Assembly: GCA_947095585.1 (NCBI GenBank)
Contig: OX352763.1
Coordinates: forward strand, 114,059,908 to 114,123,907
Source: Nephrocerus scutellatus
Taxonomy: Eukaryota; Arthropoda; Insecta; Diptera; Pipunculidae
Direction: 5' to 3'
Length of the DNA stretch: 64,000 bases
In this document: one piece after another, positions 1 through 11,200 of the stretch
Layout of the letters: each line of letters begins with the position of its first letter
Position numbering within the stretch: the first letter of the stretch is position 1
Program-made: the position numbers and the translations under genes
The notes under the pieces: generated by a model
The model's input: the letters and a program-made list of their open reading frames with translations, nothing else
What the model was told of the DNA's origin: nothing
Databases searched by the model: none

Positions 1-2038
1 TGCTGCATGTTGTGTTATCATCTTTCTTATGTATGGGGCACAGGATGCCTCTTCGCCAGTCTTCTGGCATCTTTTTTTCCTCCTAAACTTGCACTCTTAG
101 TTCATGAACTGCTTGGTGTATGGCGGGACCTCCTGTTCTAATCAGATCCCCTGCGATAGCATCTGATCCCGAGGCCTTATTATTAAATTCTCTATATTAA
201 CTCTACTTGCCCGTGGCACGGATGTCGGTCGTCGGTCGTCTGCGTGGAATCTTGCGATAAAATTTTGCACACATGTGTATTTCCGCAGACAACACTTTCT
301 ATTAAAATTTGAGGCCCCTCGGGCCACGGGGTCGGGGTGCTCCCATACAAATATTTTACAAAATTTTACTCGATTTTCTTCAAATTTTATACACATGTGT
401 ATCTCTGATGGACAACACTTTTTGTAAAAATTTTGGGTTCGTGGGGCCCCATAAAATTTTTTTAAAAAAATTAACCGATTTTTGTTAAATTTTATATATA
501 CGTGTGTATCTCCAATGGACAACATTTTTTGTAAAGTTTTTGGAGTGAATGGGCCCTGAGGCCCGAAGGGTTCCCATATAAATTTTTTAAAAATTAGCCC
601 GATTTTCTTCCAATTTTAAACACATGTGTATCACTGATGGACAAAACTTTTTTTAAATTTGTTGGAGTGATAGGTCCCTGAGACCCGTGTGGTGTCTATG
701 TAAATTTTTTAAAAATTAGCCCGATTTTCTTCAAATTTCAACACATACCCATCTCCTATTAGAGAATTTACATGAAAAATTTTAATTTTTATGGGTTGTT
801 TTTTTTGTCGATTTATCGCTCTGCTATGCTTGGTGGCGACAGCATAGTGTGGTCTTCGATCATTGGTGGAGCCTCCAATTTCTCAGTTAGCTGGCCATTA
901 GCAACTCACGAAAGTACTCTTTCCATCGTTCTAGATGCCTTTCAGATTACCTTCATTGTCTTTGAAGTATGTGCAACGCGGTGTATATTGCGTCATACCG
1001 CGGACTCTGGTAGAACTTCCGGTCCTGGTGCAGTCCTCGTACTGTTCTAGTTCACGGGTGAGATTCTTCTCGCTGGCTGCTTTCTTTCGCCGTTGAACTG
1101 TTTTTTCATATCTTATGAGCTCTTTATATTCATCTTCGCGTGCCCACGTTCTATGAGATTGTTGCATTGCTTGGTACGCAACATTCTTACGTTCAGTCGC
1201 TAGCTTAAATTCGTCATCGAACCAGTTGTTCCGATCTCTACGACTACTGCCTAAGATGGAGTCAGCAGTACTAATGACAGTATTCTTAAGGCGTGTCCAT
1301 TTCTCTTCTACGCCGGACATCTCAGCCCCAGGACTTACTCTCCCAGCATTTAGGGCGAGTCCTATCGCTTGACCGTAGTTGTTTCTTGTCTCTTCGTTGC
1401 GAAGTGCGGCCGTGTTGACTCGAATCTGATTCGCGGATGCTGTCTTTCTTGATGATGGAATCCGCGCAAGAGTGGTCCGAGTCGACGTTGGCACCTCGGT
1501 ACGTTCGTACCGTCATCAATTTCGAGTTGTGACGGCGGTCTATCAACACGTGGTCTATCTGGTTGCGAGTGGCTCCATCAGGAGATACCCAGGTGGCTTT
1601 GTGGATATTTTTACGCGCAAACCTTGTACTCGCAATGACCAAATTATTGCTTGCTGCCATCTCTCTGACTCGTTGTCCATTGTCATAAGTGTTCTCGTGT
1701 AAGCTATGGGTGCCAATTTACTGCCTGAATACTGGCTCCCTACCTATTTTGGCATTCATATCCCCCAGAATTATTTTTACGTCATACTGAGGACAGGCAT
1801 GGAGTTCCCGTTCGACTGATTCAAAGAATTCTTCTTATTCATTACCTGGGGAATCCTCTGTAGGTGCGTGAACGTTAACTAGGCTTATATTTTTAATTCT
1901 GCCCCGCACGTGAAGGGTGCATAGCCGTTCGTTTATTGCTTTAAAGCCGATAACGGTGGGTTTCATTCTATTGCTGACTAGAAACCCCTGGGCAGGTATC
2001 CCGAAGACCACATGACATCTATAGAATTCAAAACCGCG
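1..2038 (-). mobile_element. RTE-like LINE, family A, copy 1 (interrupted by B1)
   Basis: On the minus strand 2038-1320 encodes part of an AP-endonuclease: NLVIASTRFARKNIHKATWV, SPDGATRNQIDHVLIDRR and TYRGANVDSDH. Then follow a linker with NNWFDDEFK and, at 182-1, the start of the RT region. Frameshifts and stops make it dead. The segment 183-802 is a separate repeat (B1) inserted between the linker and the RT. The RT is cut by the window edge. Confidence 0.8.
183..802 (-). repeat. Dispersed repeat family B, copy 1, with internal tandem units
   Basis: Starts AAATTCTCTATATTAAC and contains about five imperfect units of about 118 bp. Each carries an ACACATGTGTAT-like core, a GGACAACACTTTTTGT segment and a GC-rich GGCCC... 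block. Resumption of LINE A sequence on both sides shows insertion into copy A1. It is non-coding and possibly a Helitron-type non-autonomous element (inference). Confidence 0.75.
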
Positions 2039-2039
2039 C

Positions 2040-2400
2040 GATATTATCGAATCGCTTGAACACCGTAGGAATCTTTCCGGCTTTTCACTGTTTTATCGCT
2101 TTTTTTTCACAAGCGGTGTTCAAAAGAAATATCCAGATGCATCCCGCCCATTCTCGAACCCATTCGTAATGCCGGTGTCTCAACTCGAGCCTATCTTCGG
2201 ACGTACTAACAAATTCAGAGATTCCTTCTTTAGCCGCGCTAAAGTTATGTGGAATGAATTGCCCGATCTGTGTTTCCGCATTCTCATATTTTCCTCTTCC
2301 TAATTTCCTAACTCAGCACAGCGTGGGGCTGAGCATTATTGGGGTGCAAATCGCTTGAGCGAGCGTACATTATAAGAAAAAGAAAAAAAATAACAGTCCT
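2040..2400 (+). mobile_element. CR1/Jockey-like LINE, family H, 3' fragment (copy 1)
   Basis: Frameshifted C-terminal end of an RT ORF. It resembles 30720-31090, with an SLEHRR-like start, a LFYRFF-like segment and a RAKVMWNELPDLCF-like end, followed by A-rich sequence. Only the 3' tail survives. Confidence 0.6.
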
Positions 2401-2584
2401 GTTCTCTGACGAGTAAAAAATGCGTTTAAATGGCAATGATGTGCGAGGAAGAGTATACAGAAGATCAGGAGGAGTGACTTGTACAATGTGTATTGTATGG
2501 CGGTGGATAGTGCATGTTCTGGAGCCATGTCACTGAAGGCGAAGACAAATCTTTTGTTTATCACCCGAGCAAATACTGGCCGTC

Positions 2585-3250
2585 GTTTAACAGCATTGAG
2601 ATCTCAACGGTACATTGAGGAAATACATACTCCAGGACTACGTCGTACCTTTTGCTGGGTTTATTGGTGGAAACTCTCTATTCATGCAGGATAATGCGAG
2701 ACCGCATACGGCTGGTAAAGTGTACCAGTACCATCAAATGGTGAATGTGCCTGTTATGGAGTTGCCAGCTCTATGCCCAAACATTTATGGGACGAGATGA
2801 AAAAAAGAGTTCGAGCCGAGATATTGCTCCAACAAGTCTCCAAGAGCTGCAACCGGCGATCGCAGAAGAATGGGAGGCAATACCTCAAGATTTGATGAGA
2901 ACTTTGGTGAAATCAATAAAACTTCGAATGTAAGCTGTCATTCGGGCTAAGTGGAGGGAATATTTCTTATTAATAAAAATGTCTTTTTGCTGATTTCCAT
3001 GTTTTCATTCGATTTTTACCCACTAATTGTCATGTTGACAAATTCCCAAAAAACGTGTACTTCAAATGTTGACCCAGAAAATCACTTTGTTGGCACGATA
3101 TAAGTACAAAAAAGCTACCACTGGATAGGTGTTGAAATAGACTTTGAATCTATATTCAATAAAATTAAAAAAAAACATTGGATTTTCTGATATTTTGGAA
3201 CTTTTGTTGCAAATTAAATAATGTGCTAATTTTTTGCAACCAAGTGTATA
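2585..3250 (+). mobile_element. Tc1-like transposon relic
   Basis: 2600-2940 reads, over two frames, a Tc1-type transposase C-terminus: the second catalytic Asp in FMQDNARPHTAGKV, then a MELPALCPN segment and LWDEMKKRVRAEI-like sequence. A frameshift near 2780 and the absence of the N-terminal half make it inactive. The 3' flank ends in TTTTTTGCAACCAAGTGTATA-like sequence, resembling a Tc1 terminus; I found no matching left end. Confidence 0.7.
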
Positions 3251-4394
3251 ATACTAATAAATAAAATGCATTTAATTTAACGAGTGTGTCTTACCTATCT
3301 TGTATCTATCAGTTTTTTGTATACATCTTTGTATTTGTGTTTCCAGAAAAGAACATAGATTGATAATATTTTTCAACTTTATATGTGTAGTTAATAGAAA
3401 TTGTTATAAAAAAAATTCAGTTGATGACAATTTGTTGTTTTGTTTTGCATAAAACAAATAGAGAAAGATTCTATTTATTGTTTTTTTTTAACTCTTAGTT
3501 GGTAATAATTTGCGTTTATAACTTTAAAATAATAAAAAGAATTTATTTTATCTAAATTTCGGATAATTTGTTGTAGAATGTATATATATGTAGTATAAAT
3601 AATATGCACTTAAGAGTCATCACGTACAGAAATTTTGAAGAAATTTTGGCAGTGTCTGTTTTGTTGAATCAAGAAACTTACGGACTTAAGGAATTTAAGT
3701 TTATATTTGGGCGGAACATGGACAGACGTGGATTAATATTGAATTTCGTGCTATTTTCTGATTTAAGTTGAGATGGTCGGTTGATTTTGGATACCACTTG
3801 CGATATGCTGCGATATTGACACCGGGAAGAGATTCAAGCTTAGGTGAGCATGGGACACCTAGCTTGCATGAGCGAAGTGGATTGAGCACGAAAAGTCATT
3901 CGCAGAAGAATTAATGGCTCACGACAGTGTGGCAGGCACAGCTGGAAGACCAGGAGGCCCAGTATTTCATAATGCCAAACTGGACAAACTGGAAATCGGG
4001 ACAGCTGAAGAGATTTTTTGTATGAGGCCAGACCACGATTGTAGAGCCTCGTTTTATGATAAAAGATAACACATTTCTTTCTTCCAATGCGATCTTCAAC
4101 TGATCAAAAACTCTCTTCTCTGGGAATAAAGAAGATCATCGTCGTTCCTTTATAATTTTCAAAACAGAATCTTTTATGTAGTACTCGCAAGCGGATATGA
4201 CGTTATACAAAAAGCATTTATATGTGTGTGTATAGTATACAGCATTATATATATATAGCTTTCAAGTTCTCATAATGTGCATAATTATGTTACTTTTTCT
4301 AAAAAAATGAAGGCATTTTCACTTATATTTGATTTTGTTATACATATACGAGGTAGGTTGCAAAAAGTAATGTGACAGTTTCCACAAAACACTT
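3251..4394. other. AT-rich sequence, nothing recognised
   Basis: No coding exon, RNA gene or known repeat was recognised. Short microsatellite-like TA/GT runs occur near 3580 and 4225. At 4350-4380 there is AGGTTGCAAAAAGTAATG, which resembles the end of a Tc1/mariner element without any body. Confidence 0.4.
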
Positions 4395-4475
4395 TAATTG
4401 TTTCATCATCATGATCATATTTGACTTTACAATCAAGGTTGGTCCTAGCCTCCAATTAGGAGAAGATTAGGTAGT
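4395..4475 (-). mobile_element. LINE family A 3' tail fragment
   Basis: On the minus strand, GGACCAACCTTGATTGTA and AATATGATCATGATGATG match the 3' end seen in copies A2, A5 and A6 (CCGGTTGTAGAGCC then ATGATG). Only the terminal segment is present. Confidence 0.5.
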
Positions 4476-4509
4476 GTATTTTGGGTTAAAGTAACCTGAA
4501 TTATTTACT

Positions 4510-4980
4510 ACTAGTTGTTAACCCCAGCGTTACCCAGGACCCGCCGATCCCCCCATCCCGAGACACCATTTAGACCCACCAAAAGTCTGGCTGCCCCTTA
4601 CACTCTACTGACCCAAGCAAACTGACCGCTCCCCCACTGAAACCACCGCAAACCATTAAGCCTCACACCCATCTACCCGCCACTGACCCAACTGGCAGCC
4701 TATAACCTCAGGGCCCTATATATATATAAAAAACGTGTTCGAAGCTTGAGTTATGGTCGCGAGTTCATACTTAAATCTCATGGAAAACGTAATTTTTCAG
4801 ATTTTCCCGAATTTTCCAAGTTTTTCCCGAACTTTCCGATTATCCGTGTTCCCATAGTCATCCCCGGACTATTACGAACATTTAAAAAAATGAGCCAAAT
4901 CGGTCCAGCCGGGTTAGCCCCGAAAAGGTAACAGACAGACAGAGTTACTTTCACATTTATAATATTAGTAAGGAAGTAAG
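4510..4980 (-). repeat. Dispersed repeat family D, copy 1 (Helitron-like candidate)
   Basis: Read on the minus strand it starts TATTATAAATGTGAAAGTAA, then has GTCTGTCTGTTAC and one unit with GACCGATTTGGCTCATTTTT and TGTTCGTAATAGTCCGG. It continues through a (TA)n run into a G-rich half and ends AACAACTAG followed by T. The core unit is the one amplified at 60630-61880. An end of CTAG before T fits Helitron termini, but this is weak evidence. Confidence 0.55.
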
Positions 4981-5034
4981 GATAAGGATAGGAAGGCGTA
5001 TCACAGCAGCAATGGTGATACAACTGCGGCCACA

Positions 5035-5415
5035 CATTGATAAGTAGGTAGGTAGAGTTACGGTCCTCGTCGACTTGGCGGGCGCCGTTTTGCTACTACA
5101 GTCCTCAGAAGATCTAATGGAAAGAATAATGGTTGTATTTAGTTATATCCAACCTGTAGCATTGAGGTATGATATTAAATCGGTGATGCCGTACTCTGAA
5201 AGCTCCTTCAGGTTGGAAAAGTGAGCGACTACTCAATTTGCGGGAACGGAGATTGAGCGTTTCTTTCTCATTCACATCAAAGCAACTCCTGCAAAAGGTA
5301 TTGTGAAGGATGCCCAATTTGGCTGCGTGGCTGCCCGTCATTATGGCGGAACTCCGCCTTATTACGATGGTAACATGCCGGTTCCAAGGAGGGTTTAGGC
5401 AATGGATTTGTCCTA
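5035..5415 (-). mobile_element. RNase H-type LINE C-terminal fragment (family N)
   Basis: On the minus strand MTGSHAAKLGILHN and CRSCFDVNEKET resemble the Cys-His end of many arthropod LINE polyproteins (GSHAARLG...CRSC). Frameshifts follow. It lacks RT and RNase H and is a dead 3' remnant beside LINE C1. Confidence 0.5.
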
Positions 5416-5429
5416 TCTTCAGTAAAATA

Positions 5430-7745
5430 TATTCCTAATCGAAGGTGGAACAGCATACGCCAATGGACGCATGGGTAAGAGGGTGCTTAGTCGATAGTAT
5501 GCGGACTCTGAATACCTGGCGACCTTCAATTTCAACTGTCCTTCCCATGACATACCGGGTGTCATGGGTGACCTCCTTTCCCGGATACTCGCGGGTTATT
5601 ATTGATTCAAGTTTTAATAATTATGTGATCGATGCATTTCAAAGCGCATCAACCTCGGGTCCTGATGTTGAGCAACCCGCTGTAGCTAGAGAGAGAAGCT
5701 GTTGAGCACTCGATGGTCAACTGCTCGGTCTGCTGTTAAGCAGCCGAACCCTACCCAGAGTTCAGACGGCGTAGCCATACGGGTCCCATCTCTAAGTCAC
5801 GAGGGCGTCAGAACTGAGGACGTGGAATCAGCCATTTCTGATTCTGACGCATCCACAATCGTTGATGTATGTAGCGTCATCTCGGAGAAATCCGGATGCT
5901 CTTCTATTGGGAAGGCATTAGATGGGCTACTGATCCAGCAACACCGAGGTGGGTTCATTCAAAAGAAAAAGAACGGGAGAAGTAAGTTGATCTGTAAATG
6001 CGGGGAGCTTGATTGTACGAATATCAACTTTCTTCCTATTCCATAATTCATAACAAAAGACCTGGTGGCCCAGCTGATTGAAGTTCCGACCTAGGTGGGA
6101 GAGGCTAATAAGATTTGACCTTACTGGCAAACTGGTAAAAGCTTTTTCTAGTTATGATCCAAAGTCCACGGACTGGAATCTATATTGGGAACTTGTCCTC
6201 TCTAAAGTTGATATGCTTGTCATATCTATTAAGTCCAAAAAGGAATTAAATGAGGCAGTATATCAACTTAATGATGTGTTGCTCTCTTCCTTTCATGACA
6301 GCTGCGTCCATAAAACCAGCTTGTGTAGACGAAGGTTCCCTGGTCATCAGTCCGTATATGGTTAAATGGGCATTAGGCTCTTTTGAGCCTTTCAAAGCTC
6401 CCGGCGTGATGGGATTTTAACAGCGCTTCTTCCAAACGCAGTCGATCTAATCCCACCGGGTATGATTACTTTATTTTGAGACAGCTAGAATTGGGAGTAC
6501 ATGCCTACTATTTGGAGACAGGTGTGATATTTATCCCAAAAATAGGCAACAGGCCTAGTGAGTTGCGTACAGGAAAGGAAAAAGCATAGAAGATGCCCTT
6601 CACTATCTTGTAAAGAAGATAGAGGGAACTTTTCGTTCCAAGGAGGTGGCCCTGTTTGCATTCCTCGACATTGGATTGGACATTCATTGGATAAGGGCCA
6701 TGCTTGAAAGTCGAGATATTATTTCCTCCTCTGGATGAATGTCTGGAGGAGGAGTGCTTTTTCCCCTTCTATGGTCACTAGTCATTGAACATCTTCTAGT
6801 CTATATTTACAGGGTACATCCCCATAGGTTATGCGGACGATTTGGCGATTTTTATTAGTGGTAAGCACTTCACGATAATCACTTGTGTCATGCACGGTTC
6901 TTTACTACAGAGTGGTGCAGCAGAGAAGGGCTATACATCAATCCTTGCAAAACCGTTCTAGTGCCATTCACGAAAAGAAGACTGATCGATTTGGGACCTA
7001 TCCTCGTCAAAGGCACCACGTTAGATTATTCCAGTGAGGTTAAATATCTCGGTGTCATCCTTGATAAACGGCTAAACTGGAATTCTCATATCAAGTCCAC
7101 CATCGAACGCGCCACTAGGGCCTTGTGGGCTAGTAGATACCTCTAGGGGTCTTAATCTTAAAATGATACATTGGATGTACACAATGATGGTGAGACCTAT
7201 TATTACGTATGCAGCCATCGTTTGGTAGCCGAAAGTTTTTGAACGGACAACGGCAATTAAGCTTCAGAAGCTACAAAGAGCTGCCTGCCTAGATATAACG
7301 GGTGCCATGCGAACCTTCCCTACGACAGCACAAGAAGGTGCTGTAGGGCTTTACTACCCCTGACAATCTTCATTAGGAAGACGGCTGCTAGATGCGCTAT
7401 TAAGCTGCAACTAGAATACGGGTACAAATCACCTGAAAATTCTTGGATCAATTCCTGAAAGAGACATGTTCTGCACTATCCCCGACATTATGGTCAGGGA
7501 GCTCTGTTTCGGAAGGAAATTTGAGGTAAAATATTGGACAGAGTAAACTGGTGCAATGGTGTTCCGGCACTGTACGCTTGAGATCTGGTCTGGTTCGCAG
7601 ATGGATCGAAGATGGAAACTGGTGTTGGAGCTGGTGTCTTTGGACCCAACACCAAAGTCTCGATACCACTTGGTGGTTACTTGGTGGAAACAATGGATTG
7701 ACAGAACTCCATCCAGGAACGTCGTTTAGCTTTCCTACTCTACTC
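5430..7745 (+). mobile_element. RNase H-containing LINE, family C, copy 1
   Basis: A degraded 2.3-kb copy. 5700-6050 is the end of ORF1 (DVESAISDSDASTIVDVCSV and CSSIGKALDGLLIQQHRGGF), followed by a shortened endonuclease. RT pieces run from 6580, including GYADDLAIFISG-like sequence at 6830 with the catalytic ADD, GTTLDYSSEVKYLGVILDKR at 7010-7065 and a thumb region to 7400. RNase H begins near 7600 and is cut short. Stops occur throughout. It resembles the I/LOA group, but assignment needs alignment. Confidence 0.75.
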
Positions 7746-8215
7746 TCTCGTTCGTGACACACTCAGAAAACACACTTTCAGACAACTTGTCATAAAAATG
7801 TTAGAGAGTTTAATCGCTCACTAAAGGTAAAAGAGACGTTTGTTGGTGTTGCCAGACCTTGGCGCGTGCTTTCAGTCTTATTACTTTTCGAACATACTTC
7901 GGATATGCAAATAAAATCGCAATATACCGCATTTATATGAATATAACGTTTTGTATGTATTTGTATATGCATGTATTGTATATTTTTGTATAAAGTTATA
8001 ATATGAATCTGTTAGTATGTTACTGGATATGCCGACTGTACAGACACTCGTGTAATTATCTCAAATGAAGCGAAAATGTATATTGTGTAGGAGTATACGT
8101 GTGTGTGTGACCGATTGACCCTGTTTCACATTTATTTTGAAAATTATTTAAATGGAGGATTTTCTTTGTTTGGTGTACACTTATAATAATATTATGCTGA
8201 AACTCTTAGGATCAA
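7746..8215 (-). other. 3' flank and 3' UTR of gene 1
   Basis: No coding sequence was recognised. It holds the 3' UTR (from 8215), the AATAAA at 8131 and AT-rich sequence with TATG runs near 7950. Confidence 0.5.
8131..8136 (-). terminator. Polyadenylation signal AATAAA for gene 1
   Basis: AATAAA on the minus strand lies about 80 nt after the stop codon at 8216. It is the first canonical signal downstream and gives a short 3' UTR. Later A/T-rich signals could give longer forms. Confidence 0.5.
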
Positions 8216-8290
8216 TTAAGAATATCGCTTATCTGGAAATCGTTTGTTCCTTGGACTGCGAACGCCATCTCGTAGCGGGAACTCATCGTT
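8216..8290 (-). CDS. Gene 1, terminal coding exon (24 codons plus stop)
   Basis: The acceptor is T-rich (TTTTATTTTTAG, AG at 8291-8292). The phase-0 frame reads NDEFPLRDGVRSPRN and ends KRFPDKRYS followed by TAA at 8216-8218. The intron between this and the previous exon (8291-8369) is 79 bp, a typical fly short intron. The highly basic C-terminus is followed by an AATAAA signal about 80 nt downstream, so this is the natural end of the gene. Confidence 0.82.
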   Translation of the reverse strand, partial: NDEFPLRDGVRSPRNKRFPDKRYS

Positions 8291-11200
8291 CTAAAAATAA
8301 AAAAAATTACAATTTTGTTTTGTTCTTATATATATGTATTCGATAATTTATTGTAGGTTTTGAACGTACCTTCAATTGGTCTCCCGCGCTCGAGTGACTG
8401 GATCTTCCGCGGCCAATTGGTACATCCATTTCGTCATCTGTGTAACAGCTGTATTCTCTTGATGAGTCACTGGTAATAAAGATAAGATAAGATAAGATAA
8501 GATAAGATAAGATAAGATAAGATAAGATAAGATAAGATAAGATAAGATAAGATAAGATAAGATAAGATAAGATAAGATAAGATAAGATAAGATAAGATAA
8601 GATAAGATAAGATGAGATGAGATGAGATAAGATAAGATAAGATAAGATAAGATAAGATAAGATAAGATAAGATAAGATAAGATAAGATAAGATAAGATAA
8701 GATAAGATAAGATAAGATAAGATAAGATAAGATAAGATAAGATAAGATAAGATAAGATAAGATAAGATAAGATAAGATAAGATAAGATAAGATAAGATAA
8801 GATAAGATAAGATAAGATAAGATAAGATAAGATAAGATAAGATAAGATAAGATAAGATAAGATAAGATAAGATAAGATAAGATTAGTAAAGTTAAGTTAA
8901 TTTGATAAGATAAGAATCACTAACAATGTCCCATCTACCATTTCTGATTAACCTGCACACTAATAGAGTTCCTCTATTTCTACTTCTCCTTCTTACCTTG
9001 GATCAATTCCATCATGTGTATCTGGGTCGAGCAAAGGCTGCATATCCTCACCCTGTTGCAAAAGATCAACACTTGCAAGGGTTGTATGTGTAGCAGCGCC
9101 AGATGATTCGCGCTCCACTTCGTGGCACTCGCACTGGCAGTCCTCTGGCTTGACATAGTTGTAATGAGGTTTTCCTTCGTCAGTACCCGTCGAAGCGGTA
9201 ATATCCGGTTGGGAATGTGTCTGCTGATAGTGATATTGATGAGGAGTCTGAGGCTGCCCATCTTTAGGCAATGTGGTTATACGCTTTGGAGCTCTCCGCC
9301 TTTCGGGAATGTTTTCGAAATCAATCCATTGCTCGGATGTCTTTCGCGCTGGAGGCAACGATGGACCACTTGCGGTAGCTTCATCAGTGATTGCGACTGT
9401 AGCATTTGGTACTGCCTGCCCTTGTGCCGGCGCTCCACGAAGACCCTCTTCGGCAAACTCAAACCATGACTTGCCACTGGCGTTTGATGCTCTTCGAGGA
9501 GATTTTGATTTTTGTGCTTTTTCTTTAATCGAATCTTTCCGCGGAAGGCTGATACGAAGCTTCTCGCCTCGAATCAGACCAGTTCCTGTGTGATCCGGAT
9601 GATCTGTTGGATGTTCTGGTACTGCAGCAATGCCGCTGCAGTATTCCTCCAGATGTGAAGGATTCAGCGGTGTCGTGGAGCGTGGCCGATCCAATGGACA
9701 CATTTTCAATTCCATGTGTGCACGTTCCTTCATTGGTATTAAAGCGACGCCGTGAGCTCGCTCTTCAGGTAAACTCGTGGGAATGTATGGGAGCTCATCG
9801 TCGAACGAGTCCTGAGACACTAGACCCGTACTTTCATGATCTTCGATTATGCCAACATGACGTGGCAAATGCCGTCGTTTGGGATCGCCACTGCCGACAG
9901 ATGCAAGATCAGAATCACGCTCACTTTCGGAGGATTCAATTGGGTCATCGGTAGAGAGAACTGATTGTCTGTCAAGTTGACTTGGTGGATGGGGCGAAGA
10001 GGCGGAGGATGATGCAGGTTGTCGCAATGGGGATGCTGAGACTGATGTTCGTGGGGGTTTTGCTGGTTTTGTGTGTGATTGTACTGGCACAGTTTGCTGT
10101 TGTTGTATCTTCAAGGATGGTTCCTGATGCTGAATTAGACGGCCTGATGACATCGGAGGAGGAGGAGATGGTGATAAAGATGGTAGAGGTGATTGAGGCA
10201 GTATTGGTGTTCCGTTCTTGAATGGTTGTGCTAAGACTGTAGCTGTGTCCGATTGAGGTTCTTGGGCCAATTTGCTCAAGCGTTCATTTTCCTTTGCGGC
10301 TGCCAAACTTGAGTGAACCTTTCGGGTAACATTTTCATGGAATTTCTTGCGTACGTCAAAATTTTCCAAGTATCGCGAATGACGGTGATTAGCTGTAGTA
10401 ATGATGTCATCATCCTCTGACGTGGATCTTGATTTCCGCCGTGATTCTTCTAAGGAGTCCTTTTTCCTCATCAACACGGTCACAGGCTGGATCTTTTCAT
10501 CTTCTGACGTTGTTGCAGACTTGGGTCGATTTGTATTTCCTTCGATAGAGCTGAGTCTTTTTAGTGGTGGCGGTGGCGGTGCTTGAGGTTTTGTTTCGCT
10601 GCATATTTCCGCAGACCTAGCTGCCAAATCATCTGGTCTTCGCAGTACTGTGTCCTGCCGTTGGAGCTGCTCCTGTGCTGGACTCTCCGGAATAGACATT
10701 TGCTCAGATAACTGACTGGAGAGACTCTCAGTCTTCGACAGACTGAACTGAGTGGAGAAAATCTGCTCCTGACTGCCGGATCCTATACGTGTAGCGAAGA
10801 GTATTCGTCGCTTTTCTCTCGCAATTGCGTTCTCTGATTGAGGCGGTGGCGCTGGTTGGTGTGCAACCTTTGTTTGCAGCGGGAGCCTTCCGTTCTCTTC
10901 CGTTCGATCGGCATCGCAATGTGCCAATGGTGATCTGTGGATTTCGGCGGCTGCCGCAATACCATTTTCTCGAACGGGGTTTTCACTAACATTGGCCAGA
11001 CTCGTGCGGGCGCTTACTTTCGAGTTATTTGGAATTGAACCTTCTGATCCAATCGTTTCTTGACTATCTTGAGAACTATGCCGCTGCACCTCGAGACTCC
11101 AGGAGCGTTCCTTATCATCGCCATTTTCGTTAGCAAGCGTATGAATCGCGTCAAGATTCTCGATGTATTGTATTTTTTCTACCAACTGTGATCGAGGAAT

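Noticed and set aside
8481..8880. CRISPR-like array or centromeric satellite
   Set aside because: There are no spacers; it is a pure pentanucleotide microsatellite within an intron. The other tandem arrays in the window likewise lack unique spacers.
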